A DNA stretch of 64,000 bases from Cytidiella melzeri (taxonomy: Eukaryota; Basidiomycota; Agaricomycetes; Polyporales; Irpicaceae): NCBI GenBank assembly GCA_022592445.1, contig JABYQR010000177.1, forward strand, positions 1 through 64,000, written 5' to 3'. The notes beneath the pieces were generated by a model that had not been told where the DNA came from, did not search any database, and was given only the letters and a program-made list of their open reading frames with translations. Positions 38,729 through 51,807 of this stretch are shown piece by piece; position 1 is the stretch's first letter, and every line of letters begins with the position of its first letter. Made by a program: the position numbers and the translations under genes.

Positions 38729-41700
38729 TTTATCGGGGGGTTTTTTTTCGTGGAGGAGCGCCGTGGTCACCAACTTCAGCCGGGGGTATTGGTGATAAAT
38801 AGTTCACAGTCACACTCTGTTACAGGACGACCATAGGCGGTACTCTGGCAGCGTCATTCGGGTTTCGCGTTAATTTAATTTTTATTTAATGAATACAGTC
38901 TTGCTTGATCAACGACCGACTTGAAGTCAAACTCAGCTTTCATAGATCCATCTTTACTCTAAGACTGTGACTACCGAGTCCAGCTTCCGCCAAGTACTGG
39001 AAGTACACTTATTGGCAAAGAACCACCCCCAATGGCGCAAGTTCGACATACCAATAGATCGCTGTTGTCGGCCAACCCTTCGAATCCTCCCGGGTGCGGC
39101 AGCTTCTGACGAGCTGGAGGACGTAGTGAAGAGTGTCTCGCGGTAACAAAGTTATGGGTTTCACGAAGCACAGCGGGCACCGCAGACTCGACGCTACGCT
39201 GATAAACGACACCGCGCACAGAGGCACCCTACGTTGTAGCACCTCTCGGGTCGATGGCGAGTAAGTGCCACTTCAATGTTGCTGTACAGTACTCAGCAAC
39301 ATACTTGAAGCGCTTATCAAGCTGACAAATCATGTTGTACTACTCTTCTACTAAACATCATCTCTTTATGAGGTGTTGACTAGGAATGAAACCTTGTCTT
39401 GTAAATTCCTGCCACACCCGCAAGCATCAAACCGACAAAGGTGACCTCGCTGCACTTGCATGGACACTCTTCACTGATAATATATCATTCGATTAGGACT
39501 TACTCGCAGCATCCGCAGCAGTTGACCAGCGTCGCCAAAGTCGTCAACGCTTTCTGCGTGCGAGAGCGCACTCGATGCCCATCGATCCGGCCATATCATA
39601 TCGAGCACACGACGATCGCGACCAAAGGAGGTCTCTGTAAACGGCAAAAACGCTATTCTATCTCACGCATATATCTCAGGTTCATTACCCAATCGGCGAC
39701 TCGGTTCATTGTTTCAAAAACCAGGCAAGACACCATTCATATTCGCCGAGGATTAACATACGCGAGGAATATGGATTGTGACCTTGGCCGTGGCCCCCTT
39801 GTATGCAACACTGTGAATGGCATCATTCAAGTTCATCAGTCCCGCTCCGAGGCTTGAGTCTCTGCAATGCGGCAAGTCGCCAAAAGGTTGATTCAGTCCA
39901 CCTACACAACCTGATCTCAATGCTTCCCAGCGGCGAGTTTACTGGCACCTGCGACAGTGGCTGCATGCAGCAGCTCACTGCTTTGTTGATGAATTGCAAG
40001 GCAAGTCCCGTTCGCCACAGCATCCCACATGGGATCATTCACATTGATCCTTTCCGACGATTGCAGTGCTCACAACTAGGTCCGCTTTGACGAACTTCGC
40101 ATGAGGCTTTATTGTCGGTCTCAAACCCAATGGTGCTAAGTACATACACATGATCTCCGGCCCGATGGGCTTCTATTGCATTTTGTTCCTGACGGGGCCT
40201 GTAGTTATGCCAGGGATGTACAACGACGAAGGGATACCTCGCTTGCAGTAGGCATGTCGTCTGCAGCTTACATTGTGCGGATGAAGCACGGGTTGCATTG
40301 TTTATTGCATGGGAGCTGCATCCATGTTCTGCTCGATCAAGTATCGATTATGAGAGCTGATATCGGTGCTTTTCTTCAGGGAATCGGTCGACTGCTCGTC
40401 GAAGAAGCTCAACGTATGTGCGTGAGCTGCCCGACTTCTCCCGTGCTCTCATGCTTATGCTTAATTTGCCCACACTTCCTCTAGAATATTTTTTATGCTA
40501 TCGAAGATTAGCACACCCGCAGCCATTTATCACAGATAATCGATGCTCACATTGAAGGAGTATATATGTGCGGCCTTCGTACCTGCTGTACCGGTGTCGG
40601 AGTTGCAGCAACAGATGCCGCTCGCACTGCTTTACGTGAATGCTACCTTCTAGACTCCAACGAGCTTGAGTGCAAGGCCTCGCTCGAACTCCGTCGACCC
40701 GTATTAGGCTTGGACCCGTGCCGAGCCTGAGATGACTGCTTGACGTCGTCCTCAAGGTGAACCAGCATTCCGTCGGTACAATCTACTCTTGTGGGCGCGC
40801 AATCTCTCTCTGGACCAAGTATAGCAAGTCGGCGGTCCTCGAGGCGTACTGATCCTCTCAGCCGGCTGTGCGCGCTACTTGCTATCTCCCAAGAGACACA
40901 CTCGGAGGAGCGGCACCATGTGCCTGCCAGCCTTCGGTGGTTCCGTGCGTGAGGGCCGCACACTTCGCAACACATTGTACTTTACGATCGACACTGCGCA
41001 TCAGGCAAGAGGTATGGCCCGATATGTTTGCTAAAGTCAGTGTTGATCATGAATTCATGTCCGCTAGTGACAATGAAGTAAGTTCCTTGAATTCTAGGTC
41101 TTTTTTTGAAAAAATTGCTGTGGTCAACAGAGCTCTATCACATATAATGAAATATCGAACCAGCTGGATGAGCTGCGAGCTTGGACGGCGTGTTCGCTCC
41201 CGTGTGCGTCGCTCTCCTGCTCTGACTACGGCATGCGAGCGATCATCTAGATATCATACCCACATCAAGCTGTAAAGTTCCGCGTGAGTTGTCACTTGCT
41301 TCTCCTCCCTGTAACTTCCACGCGTGTATTGAAGTGCGTGCATCTAACACAGGGTGTAGAATGCGAGAGCGGGAAACACGACGCCATGCAGCTCAGTTTG
41401 GTCTGACACCTCCGCAAGCGGCAGGCCGAATTGGGGGATCGACGGCCAGCCTCATGTCTGAAGTGCGCTGCACTGCAGCGCCTAACCATCTGCGCACGCC
41501 ACGATGTAGAGCCGACGGTTCACTCGAATGAAAAGGCACTAAGGAATGTCAGTCGCGATGAGTGAATTACCCCTGTTTCCTAGCGTGAAACTGAAACATT
41601 GCGTAGACGTCGAGCGATGATGCCGCTTTGCTAGCTTTTGGTTTGCCCTGCCTGGATCGTTCGCAACGTATACGGGTGGCATTTACACGCAGCTGATCCC

Positions 41701-43122
41701 TTGATACCGCTTATCAAAGGATGTAAGGATGTACAAGTCCTGCATTTGTTAGCGTCCGTATGTCAGTCCAGGATTCCAATGAAGATCACCCCGATTCAAA
41801 GATACACAGGCGCAGAAAGACGTTGGAATTGACGTCAATAGTGCGGCATGTCAAGCACATAATAAGCCTCCAGCGACCTTGGTCCCTTTCCGAGATGTCA
41901 GCGATGCCGATACAGGTCATGATATTACCTGACCTTGCTGCTCGCATGCATGCGGTATGGACCATGTCACCCGTATCACGCGGGTGTGCGGTAACCCACT
42001 CACTCCGTTGTTCGACGCAAGGGCAAGCAAGTGTAGGGAACTCTTCCGGAGCTTTGTGTGACTGGAGCACCGCTGTCATTTCCGGTCAGCTCGCGGCAAA
42101 TATCGTCAGCACAACGATCAGGCAGGCGCACACCTATATGAAGCCTCGAGTTTCCCGACGATAATGCGCAGACTAGAAACAACGTCATCGATACTAGCCA
42201 AGACACCGTCATCCGACAGCCTCATGTTTGCGGTGTGTCCAAGTTCCTCGTTCGGACCAACAGGTGCTCTATCAAATGACACCCCTCCGTGAACGATGGC
42301 GCCATGATTTTCAGCAAGCGTCGCGCTCGGCGTGAAGGCGACAGCACTCACTAAAGGATAACCCCTTGGCGTGGGCTAAACCAGCTCAGCCTCCCACAGC
42401 ATAACGCATCTACAGTAATCTCCGTCTTTTAGCAGGAGGGCCGCAGCTTTGCGTGCTGAGCCGTGTGGTCCCATCGGAGATACACCTCAGCATGCAGCTT
42501 CACATGGACATCACGCGTTCCTACCGTCTCTCGTCATTGTGAGACGTGGCAGATGGAAAGAAATACGCTAATACGATGTTACTCTCGCTACGCCAGTCTC
42601 AAACCTAAACAACCCTTCACATACACTCGCACGCTCAGTTCGGGAGGGTTCTAAACGAAATACTTGCCGGTGGTCTATAGCGTTCCGTCTCCATCCAGCG
42701 GCTGCTCAAGGGATACATGGGCCGATGCCGAGTCGCGCGTATGTTCCGCTGAACCTGCAGATAGGCACAGTCTGGTTTGCAGATTGCTTACTTCTGGAGA
42801 CGACAATCAACATGCGTTGTCGGCGTAGCACTACACGCGACTATGGCTGACTTCCCTTCCACCTCCTAGTACGTGCCAATTCTTTTGACAATTCATCTTC
42901 TCCGCTATTCATCTATACTGCAGATCGTCTGGTCTTCTATAGAGGTACCGAGTTGCTACCTGCTGCATTGACGCAGGGAGGATGGATGCCACACGTTGGT
43001 TCACAGGAAGTCAACGATTGCGGCTCGGTCCATATGTGAAACAACTCTGCGTTATATAACCCATCCCAAGCTGCCAGTTGCCTCTGCTTCACACATCCTC
43101 TCCACATTCGACTACTACAACT
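38729..43122. other. Gene-poor interval, 4.4 kb
   Basis: No protein family was recognised on either strand. Open frames are short and mutually conflicting; the longest (39441-39857 plus, 135-140 codons) has an unremarkable composition. A minus-strand stretch around 39840-40060 reads protein-like over about 40 codons (DPMWDAVANGTCLAIHQ) before stops, so it may be a decayed exon. I saw no long terminal repeats or transposon core motifs. A G8/T8-like run lies near 38736-38748. Confidence 0.35.
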
Positions 43123-43904
43123 ATGAACCCCTCGGTATGCGTCAAAGTAGTTGTCTCTTGTCGTTACTGACGTGGGTTTGTGAGTAGCAACCTCAACCAC
43201 AATACTACCCCATCGAACAAGCACCCGTAGTGGTTCCTTACTACCCTCCACTTAAACTGGTTCCAGTCCAACAAGGGATGTATGACGCGCAGTCATCCAG
43301 ACGCAATATCGGCGACCCTGTTGAGTTCAAGTCTTCCGTAACTCAACTGCCTGGCATCAGGCTAGCGGATACCATGCTTCCAAATTTCGACACACTTTTG
43401 GTGGATCCCACGAAAGAGGTCCTGCACTCGGGCGTGGGTCAAAAGATATCGGTCCGTCTTCAGGTTCGTACCAGTGGAGCTGAGCATGGCATCATGAGCT
43501 TGCAATAATCGCAATTTTGAACCCTAGTTCGAAGGCTGCGAGTCGTATGCGAAGCAGAAGTATGCCAGGACAACGGGGCGAGATGTTCCCACTAGCCGTT
43601 CCAAACTCGCACGTCAAGTCGCCGAGGTGGTGCAGTCGTTTTTTGACGTGAGTACGCTTGACTGTCGGTGGAAGACGCTTCCCATTAATTGCTTCCCCGA
43701 ACACAGGAAAAGGCAGACGGCGTAGATCATCGCGGCAGATACAAGTGGGTTCGCCTCCAGAACAATCTTGAGAATCATGACAAGATATACTTCGACGAGC
43801 TGTATCTGATGCAAGTTTGTCACGTCACCACTGGAAGTCTCCAGCCACAGCTTTCAGCCTTGCGGTATGTCCAATCATACGAGCAGTTAACCCAGAGCTT
43901 GTGA
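43123..43904 (+). CDS. Small uncharacterised protein, family member A
   Basis: Four exons fit together with consistent phase: 43123-43134, 43188-43463, 43528-43647 and 43707-43904, giving 201 residues. The first coding exon is only ATG AAC CCC TCG. The N-terminus is Pro/Tyr/Gln-rich (PQPQYYPIEQAPVVVPYYPP). The core includes LLVDPTKEVLHSGVGQKISV, YARTTGRDVPTSRSKLARQV and YFDELYLMQVCHVTTGSLQP. It is clearly paralogous to the gene at 45827-46475, with the same tiny first exon and a second intron at the same protein position, both in phase 0. No signal peptide, transmembrane segment or known domain is visible. Function is unknown. Confidence 0.68.
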
Positions 43905-45826
43905 GACCTATCCAGTAGTACTACATTCGGAGGTAGTTTGTCGGTCTTGGTTACTCGAGAATAGTTTAGGCGGTCCAGTATCATCGTCTATTCCATGAAT
44001 TTGTTAGCTACCAGTGTAGATCCTTGCATGCACGTTGCTCCAGCCCGTGTGTATCAAATTGAATATGGCCTACTGTGTTCTGCGAGAGGGAGTCAAGCTG
44101 AGTGGGCATGGCGACTTGGTATGACGGACAGTGTCGAGTGCACCAGTTTAGGAAGACATTATTCCCAAGTCGAAGGTATCTTCTGCATTCCGTGTGGCGA
44201 ATACGTGTTGTCGCCTATGAAGTGAATAAGACCTGGCGGAATAGCCTCTGCTGAACTCAAGACCGACGGGACTAGGTAGGCGCGAACAAGTTCAGTGGTC
44301 CCTCGAGCGAGTCACCGGAGTTGGGGGCTACAGCTTTTGACGCTGTCGTGAAGGCGCTGCGAAGCCAAGGCACATGTCGACTCCATGGCGACCTGCCTGA
44401 TGAAACAATGAGCGAGAACAAAGGAGATATAAGAGAAGGACCCAGCGTAAGACTGAAACACTTCGAAAAAGCCACGCACAGATACAGAGTGTAGTCCGCA
44501 ATGCAGTCGTCCAGCGGCTGTCGTTGGGCCCGACACAGCAGAATAGAAGGGCTGTCATCCTCAAGGCAAGCAGTAGCGGTTTGGCTGATGCAAAAATAAT
44601 TTGGCTGCATAGCTTCAGACTTCGCCCGTATCCCTAACAGCTGGCGTACTTGCATGCGGTGATTAGAGGGCTTGTACATTACGTCTCTGGCGCTCGGTCA
44701 TAACGCAGTGCACTGTCACAAGCACACGTTGAAGCCACTCGAATCCGGAATCTCTGGATGGTGGACGTCCGTTTGGTGCCTCAGACTAATGGGACTACTT
44801 GTCACAATGACGTAGAAAGATTGTTGGCTTGCTGCGTACTGCTGGTCGTTTGAACTTGGACGCTCGCGTGCGGTGAACCACTAGGAGCCCCTGACTCTCG
44901 GCCTTTGACATGAATCTCGTCGCGGAGACCTGGCTTCACATATGAAACCGTTAAACTCTTGCGATGCCATTTCCGTTGTAAATTTGGCCAACAGTTTACG
45001 AGATCTTGACAATCTTGAATCTGCATGTGAACAGTAGACGTGGATCGTCGCTGTTCGTAAGGGTGCTGTTGTGGATGGAAGCAATCCAATAGTCCCTCGG
45101 AGGTAAGTGAGACAACAGCGAGAAGGCGACTCTGTTCGGAGAACCTGCGTTCAGGTACGACCCGGAGACCATGATCACGAACAGTTACGTCGCTGTCACA
45201 GTGAACGAGTGAGGAATCGAAGTCTTCGTCGGAATGCCCGCAGTCGGATGCTGTGAACCGTTGCGTGGCTGAAAGCAGTCAGACGCTCGACGTTACCACC
45301 ACGATGTAGATGGTGTTGGCCTAATTGTGCGCACCTACTAAACAGAGGAAGTGATTGGCAGACATGCGTTGGAATATATTGAACCCTACCAGTGCATCAA
45401 GCACAGAAATGTCAAACAGCCTTCCAAAAACATGACCTGGGTACCGGCGGACCTGCTAGGCAGAGAACGCGAGAGTCCATTGAAACTTGGAACTTGGTGT
45501 GGGTACGTAGCGGTTTGAAAATCTTCCTGTCTTTATAGCGATAATTTTGTAGCCTAAGCTTGTGTGGGTGGATCGAATCCCCTTAAAGATGTCGCCACTG
45601 CTCTTCACCATAGTCCGACTTCGTGGTCAAGTCCCCTCAACATAGAAGCAGAATGGTACCATCGACCATACCATCTTCGTGTATCCAAGCTCATTCTTTT
45701 GCACCGTAGAATCCACCTGCTGCTGGCCCTTTCCACGACGGGAGTCAAATTTACCTGTGGGACGAGGTTACCTGGCGGTGGTATATAGTCCAGAGCCAGA
45801 CTGTGACCGCTCCGCTCCAACAGCCG
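43905..45826. other. Interval between the two paralogous small genes
   Basis: About 1.9 kb without a supported gene. One ATG-initiated minus-strand frame (44679-44272, 135 codons) is moderately hydrophobic in its middle but matches nothing I know. No remnant of a third paralogue was found when looking for the GSLQP-coding motif. Confidence 0.35.
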
Positions 45827-46475
45827 ATGTCGATCCAGGTGCTGTAGCCCTTGGTAGTCGCGTCGATAGATACTGATTCGTCGTGTGCTTAGGTCCCGCC
45901 ACCACCTCCAATAGAAATCCCTCAAGAAGAATATCGCTCTAACCCACATCAAACCTTGTATGCCACCCCCCAGCCTCCCATTGAATTTTGGGTCGGGGGT
46001 CGTAAAGGTATACGTGTTACGGACGCGCTGGACGATGCATTCCAAGGCTTGTACGATCCCAACGCGAGGTTGCTTGAAAACGTCGGAATAAAAGTCTCAA
46101 TCCGTATCGCGGTAAGTGCTGTCGTGACGATACGGATTTTGGGGGGCTTCGATGATTGACTCTTGGCAGGTGACCGGATACCACCCCTTCGTGAGGCCCA
46201 AGTACGTTCGCCGGTCTACTACATCCCAGGAGAGTATATCGCGAAAGCAACTCGCAGCCCGGACGGCTGAGGTTGTCAAGGATTTTGTTATGGCTAGCGC
46301 TAAATTAGTCTCTCGCATTGACAACTTGCCTCACGAGAGCAGCTCGGAGATGCCACGAATCTTGAAGTTTGGCCCAGGCCACATCGAGTTAAAAGATATC
46401 TACCTGCTGGAAGTACGCCACGCTTCGAGAGGCAGTTTACAGCCTACACTCGCATATATTCCCCGGTGGCATTAG
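45827..46475 (+). CDS. Small uncharacterised protein, family member B
   Basis: Three exons (45827-45838, 45893-46111, 46170-46475) join in frame to 178 residues. The first exon is the 12-nt ATG TCG ATC CAG, followed by a 54-nt intron. The N-terminus is a Pro run then IEIPQEEYRSNPHQTLYATP. The core includes GLYDPNARLLENVGIKVSIR, KQLAARTAEVVKDFV and LKDIYLLEVRHASRGSLQPT. These align with member A (DPTKEVL / DPNARLL; ARQVAEVVQSFF / AARTAEVVKDFV; DELYLMQVCHVTTGSLQP / KDIYLLEVRHASRGSLQP). The third intron of A is absent here. Function is unknown; conserved gene structure argues that both are real genes. Confidence 0.68.
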
Positions 46476-46876
46476 CCCACCGACCCATTCTAAACCACGT
46501 ACCTCATATTTGGAATACATCCAGCATATTGTCATTACCTTATCTCCACTTATTAGTCGTTTCTTTCCACAAAACCAGAGTGGCACTTACGTACTTTGGC
46601 ATTACACATCACCACGTCCTATTTTGAGTTTGAACATCACATAGAAAGGTCAATATGTGTGTGAAGGGCAGAAGATGGATCTGGAGCTCAATCTTCGAAT
46701 TGCGCAGGAACTAGCCGATTCAGTACTTTCAAGCGCGTCAACGTAACAGAAAGTACCAGGAGGACGTCCCATCCTGCAGGCGCAGTTGATAGAAGGCGGT
46801 AATCGTTCTTCCATATGCTCGCGTGTGAATCAGACGGAGCTAGCCTTATAACATCATAAACGGAGAGACAATGAAT
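46476..46876. other. Convergent intergenic region
   Basis: Lies between the 3' ends of paralogue B and RPT1. No gene or structured element is recognised. Confidence 0.45.
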
Positions 46877-48834
<1,958 letters not shown>

Positions 48835-49048
48835 TGCTCGTCGTTGTGGTTGGTGTAGTAGGGAGAACGTAACTAACGAGCGCCCAGATACGACGCGTCA
48901 GTTGTAAAGCGCGTTCTGTAGACGCTGGTGACTTTCCTTTTCAAGATTGCTGAACGTGACCTGCAATCGTCTATCCACCATCGCCGGGACGCAGCTCTTG
49001 ATACGACCTCGACGAGCTCAACATCGTCGCTAGCATACAAAAACCAGA

Positions 49049-51393
49049 ATGGCGGGTGCTCTACCAAACGCGAAGAAAGGCCTGCCCAAGATCGCCGACG
49101 AGGAGCGCGAGTCGCGTTTCGGTCAGGTCTTTGGCGTGTCCGGACCAGTCGTCATTGCAGAGAACATGACAGGCTCTGCCATGTACGAGCTTGTCCGTGT
49201 TGGTCACGACGAGCTTGTTGGAGGTATGCTCCTGTGAGAACTATGCTGCACTGTTAGCTAAGCTATGAGTAGAGGTTATCAGAATTGATGCAGACAAGGC
49301 TACGATCCAAGTTTACGAGGAGACGTCTGGAGTTACGGTCGGCGACCCTGTGTTGCGCACAGGAAAGCCTCTCAGTGTCGAGCTCGGACCTGGTGCGCTC
49401 TGATTGAACTCAGCTATGAGCTGCTGCTGAACCTTACCCAGGTTTAATGAGTAACATTGTTGATGGTATACAGCGGCCGCTGCGAGTACGTCGCTGTTAC
49501 CTTGTTGTACTCAAACGTATTTGACGCAGGTATCTCCGTAAGTCAATCCAAGAACTTTCCAAGTCGATTTATATTCCCAGAGGTATCAATACCGAAGCCC
49601 TTGATAGATCGCTCAAGTGGGACTTTGATCCAATTAACTTCAAGGTTGGTGCTGCTTTCATGACATCAGCTCTGTACTCAACCTTGCGAGTTGTAGGTTG
49701 GAGATCACATATCTGGCGGAGATATTTTTGGCAAGGTGTACGAAAATTCGCTGGTCGCTGACCACAAAGTGATGCTCTCACCCCGTGCGCTCGGCACCAT
49801 CACTCGTATCGCTGACAAAGGCAGCTATGCTGTCAACGTGCGTGAATCCGTTTGCATCGGATGCTATAGCTGTGCTCACTATAACTCTCCTTAGGATATC
49901 GTGCTCGAGACCGAGTTCGAAGGCAAGACGTCGCAACACACAATGATGCAAATCTGGCCTGTGCGAGCGCCTCGCCCGACGGCTGAGAAACACACTGCGG
50001 ACTACCCCTTGTTGACCGGCCAACGTATACTTGACGCATTGTTCCCCTGTGTGCAGGGAGGGACGACCGCCATTCCAGGTGCTTTCGGATGTGGCAAGAC
50101 AGTTATCTCACAAGCCATTTCGAAATTCTCCAACAGTGATATCATAATCTACGTGGGGTGTGGCGAGCGAGGAAACGAGGTACGTTCGCACAACAACAAC
50201 GGAAGCCACGATTGACCGTGTCGCAACAGATGGCAGAAGTATTAATGGAGGCAAGTCGATAGCGCGTGAGCCTGGAGTGATGTTTGACAGCCATTGCTTT
50301 ACAGTTCCCCGAATTGACGATGGAAGTTGGCGACCGCCAGGAACCGATCATGAAGCGCACTACCCTTGTAGCAAACACATCAAATATGCCTGTCGCTGCC
50401 CGTGAGGCCTCCATTTACACAGGGATCACTTTGGCGGAGTACTGGCGTGACCAGGGCAAAAACGTTGCTATGATGGCGGACTCGACCTCTCGGTGGGCTG
50501 AAGCCCTTCGTGAGATCTCTGGTCGTCTGGCAGAGATGCCTGCCGACTCTGGTTACCCGGCGTACCTTGGCACCAAGTTGGCCAGCTTCTACGAGCGTGC
50601 AGGTAAGGTGACGTGTCTGGGCAATCCTGTTCGCACAGGTACTGTCTCCATTGTTGGCGCGTAAGTGTCCTTGATAGTATGCTTTGAGAGATGAGAGAAT
50701 GCTGACGTACGGGATGTCCACTTGAAGCGTGTCGCCTCCTGGAGGTGACCTCTCAGATCCTGTCACATCTGCCACTCTGGGTATCGTGCAAGTCTTCTGG
50801 GGCTTGGACAAGCGGCTCGCCCAACGCAAGCATTTCCCATCCGTCAATTGGAACGTTTCATACTCCAAATACACCAAGGTTCTGGAGCCGCACTATGAGA
50901 CGACGGAGCCTGGTTTTGTGGAGCTACGAACGCGCACGAAAGAGATTCTGCAGAAAGAAGATGACCTCGCCGAGATTGTGCAGCTAGTCGGAAAGAGTGC
51001 TCTCGGCGAGAGCGATAAGATTACACTGGAGGTTGCCCGCATGTTGAAGGACGATTTCTTGCAGCAGAACGGCATGAGCGAGTACGACCGATTCTGCCCC
51101 TTCTACAAGACGAGCGCAATGTTGAAGAACTTTGTGACGTTCCACGATACCGCGCTGAAGGCGGTCTCTACGGGGGACATTACGTTTGCCAAGATCAGGG
51201 AATCCGCCAGTGACATTATGTTCAAACTCTCACAGATGAAGTTCGAGGTGTGTGGCATGTCTATGTTCTACAGCCACAGCTCATGATATGGCCCGTTTGA
51301 TAGTCTCCGTCTCAAGGAAAAGAGGTGATCAAGGCGAACCTGGATGCGCTGCACAACGAGATTCAAGAGAAGTTCCGTCAAATAGTAGAATAG
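49049..51393 (+). CDS. VMA1: V-type proton ATPase catalytic subunit A
   Basis: Catalytic A subunit of the V1 sector, hydrolysing ATP to acidify vacuoles and endosomes. Blocks seen in order: [31 protein letters not shown] across the first intron, [33 protein letters not shown] (P-loop), [10 protein letters not shown] then [60 protein letters not shown] and [14 protein letters not shown]. It ends QEKFRQIVE. Length is about 615 residues, normal. There is no intein: the yeast VMA1 intein site ([10 protein letters not shown]) is continuous. A 50-nt intron (50180-50229) falls seven codons further on. About nine introns in total. Confidence 0.96.
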
Positions 51394-51807
51394 ACGATAC
51401 CCTCTAGGAAATTGTTGTACGTTTATGTTGATGAGCCTCTGGACTTTATTGCGATAATAATCACGCAGATGACAATGCCAATGACACCGTACTCGTTGCG
51501 CAGCAGAGGGACTCTCTCCGCTGACTCCCCGCTGACAGAAGTCCCTCTCTAGGTGAGCTTGAGAGCTCAAGGCCACACCCACTGTGACTGTAGCTACTCG
51601 CTGCTCGATGTCAATTACAGTACCAGACTTGACTTCAAAGATCAGACATTTCAGAGAGATGCGAGGCATCGGCTTGGAATTAGACAAATAATGATGCAGC
51701 CGCTGCTGCGCCGGGATGTGGCGGGCAAGCGCAGTGATCAGCTACTTAAGGCCGTCTGTCGTGCCTCGTCTTGTCCTTGCGCAGCTGCTGCACCTTTCCT
51801 CTCGACC
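51394..51807. promoter_or_regulatory. Intergenic region between VMA1 and the fasciclin gene
   Basis: Contains the 3' region of VMA1 and the promoter of the fasciclin gene. An open frame runs through the last 250 bases into the fasciclin start but lacks family similarity. No specific site is supported. Confidence 0.4.

Noticed and set aside
39010..39095. TTCGAATCC near a GC-rich patch as a tRNA candidate
   Set aside because: No cloverleaf pairing could be drawn.
38729..43122. Transposon or retroelement
   Set aside because: No reverse transcriptase, integrase or transposase motif and no flanking repeats were seen by eye.
44272..44679. A 135-codon minus-strand frame as a gene
   Set aside because: ATG-initiated but with no recognisable features and no clear splice context; left as a note only.
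45565..45590. Box B-like GGATCGAATCC suggesting a tRNA gene
   Set aside because: No matching box A or acceptor stem is found in the 70 bases around it.
50150..50230. Intein in VMA1
   Set aside because: The extein junction is intact and the interruption is a 50-nt spliceosomal intron.
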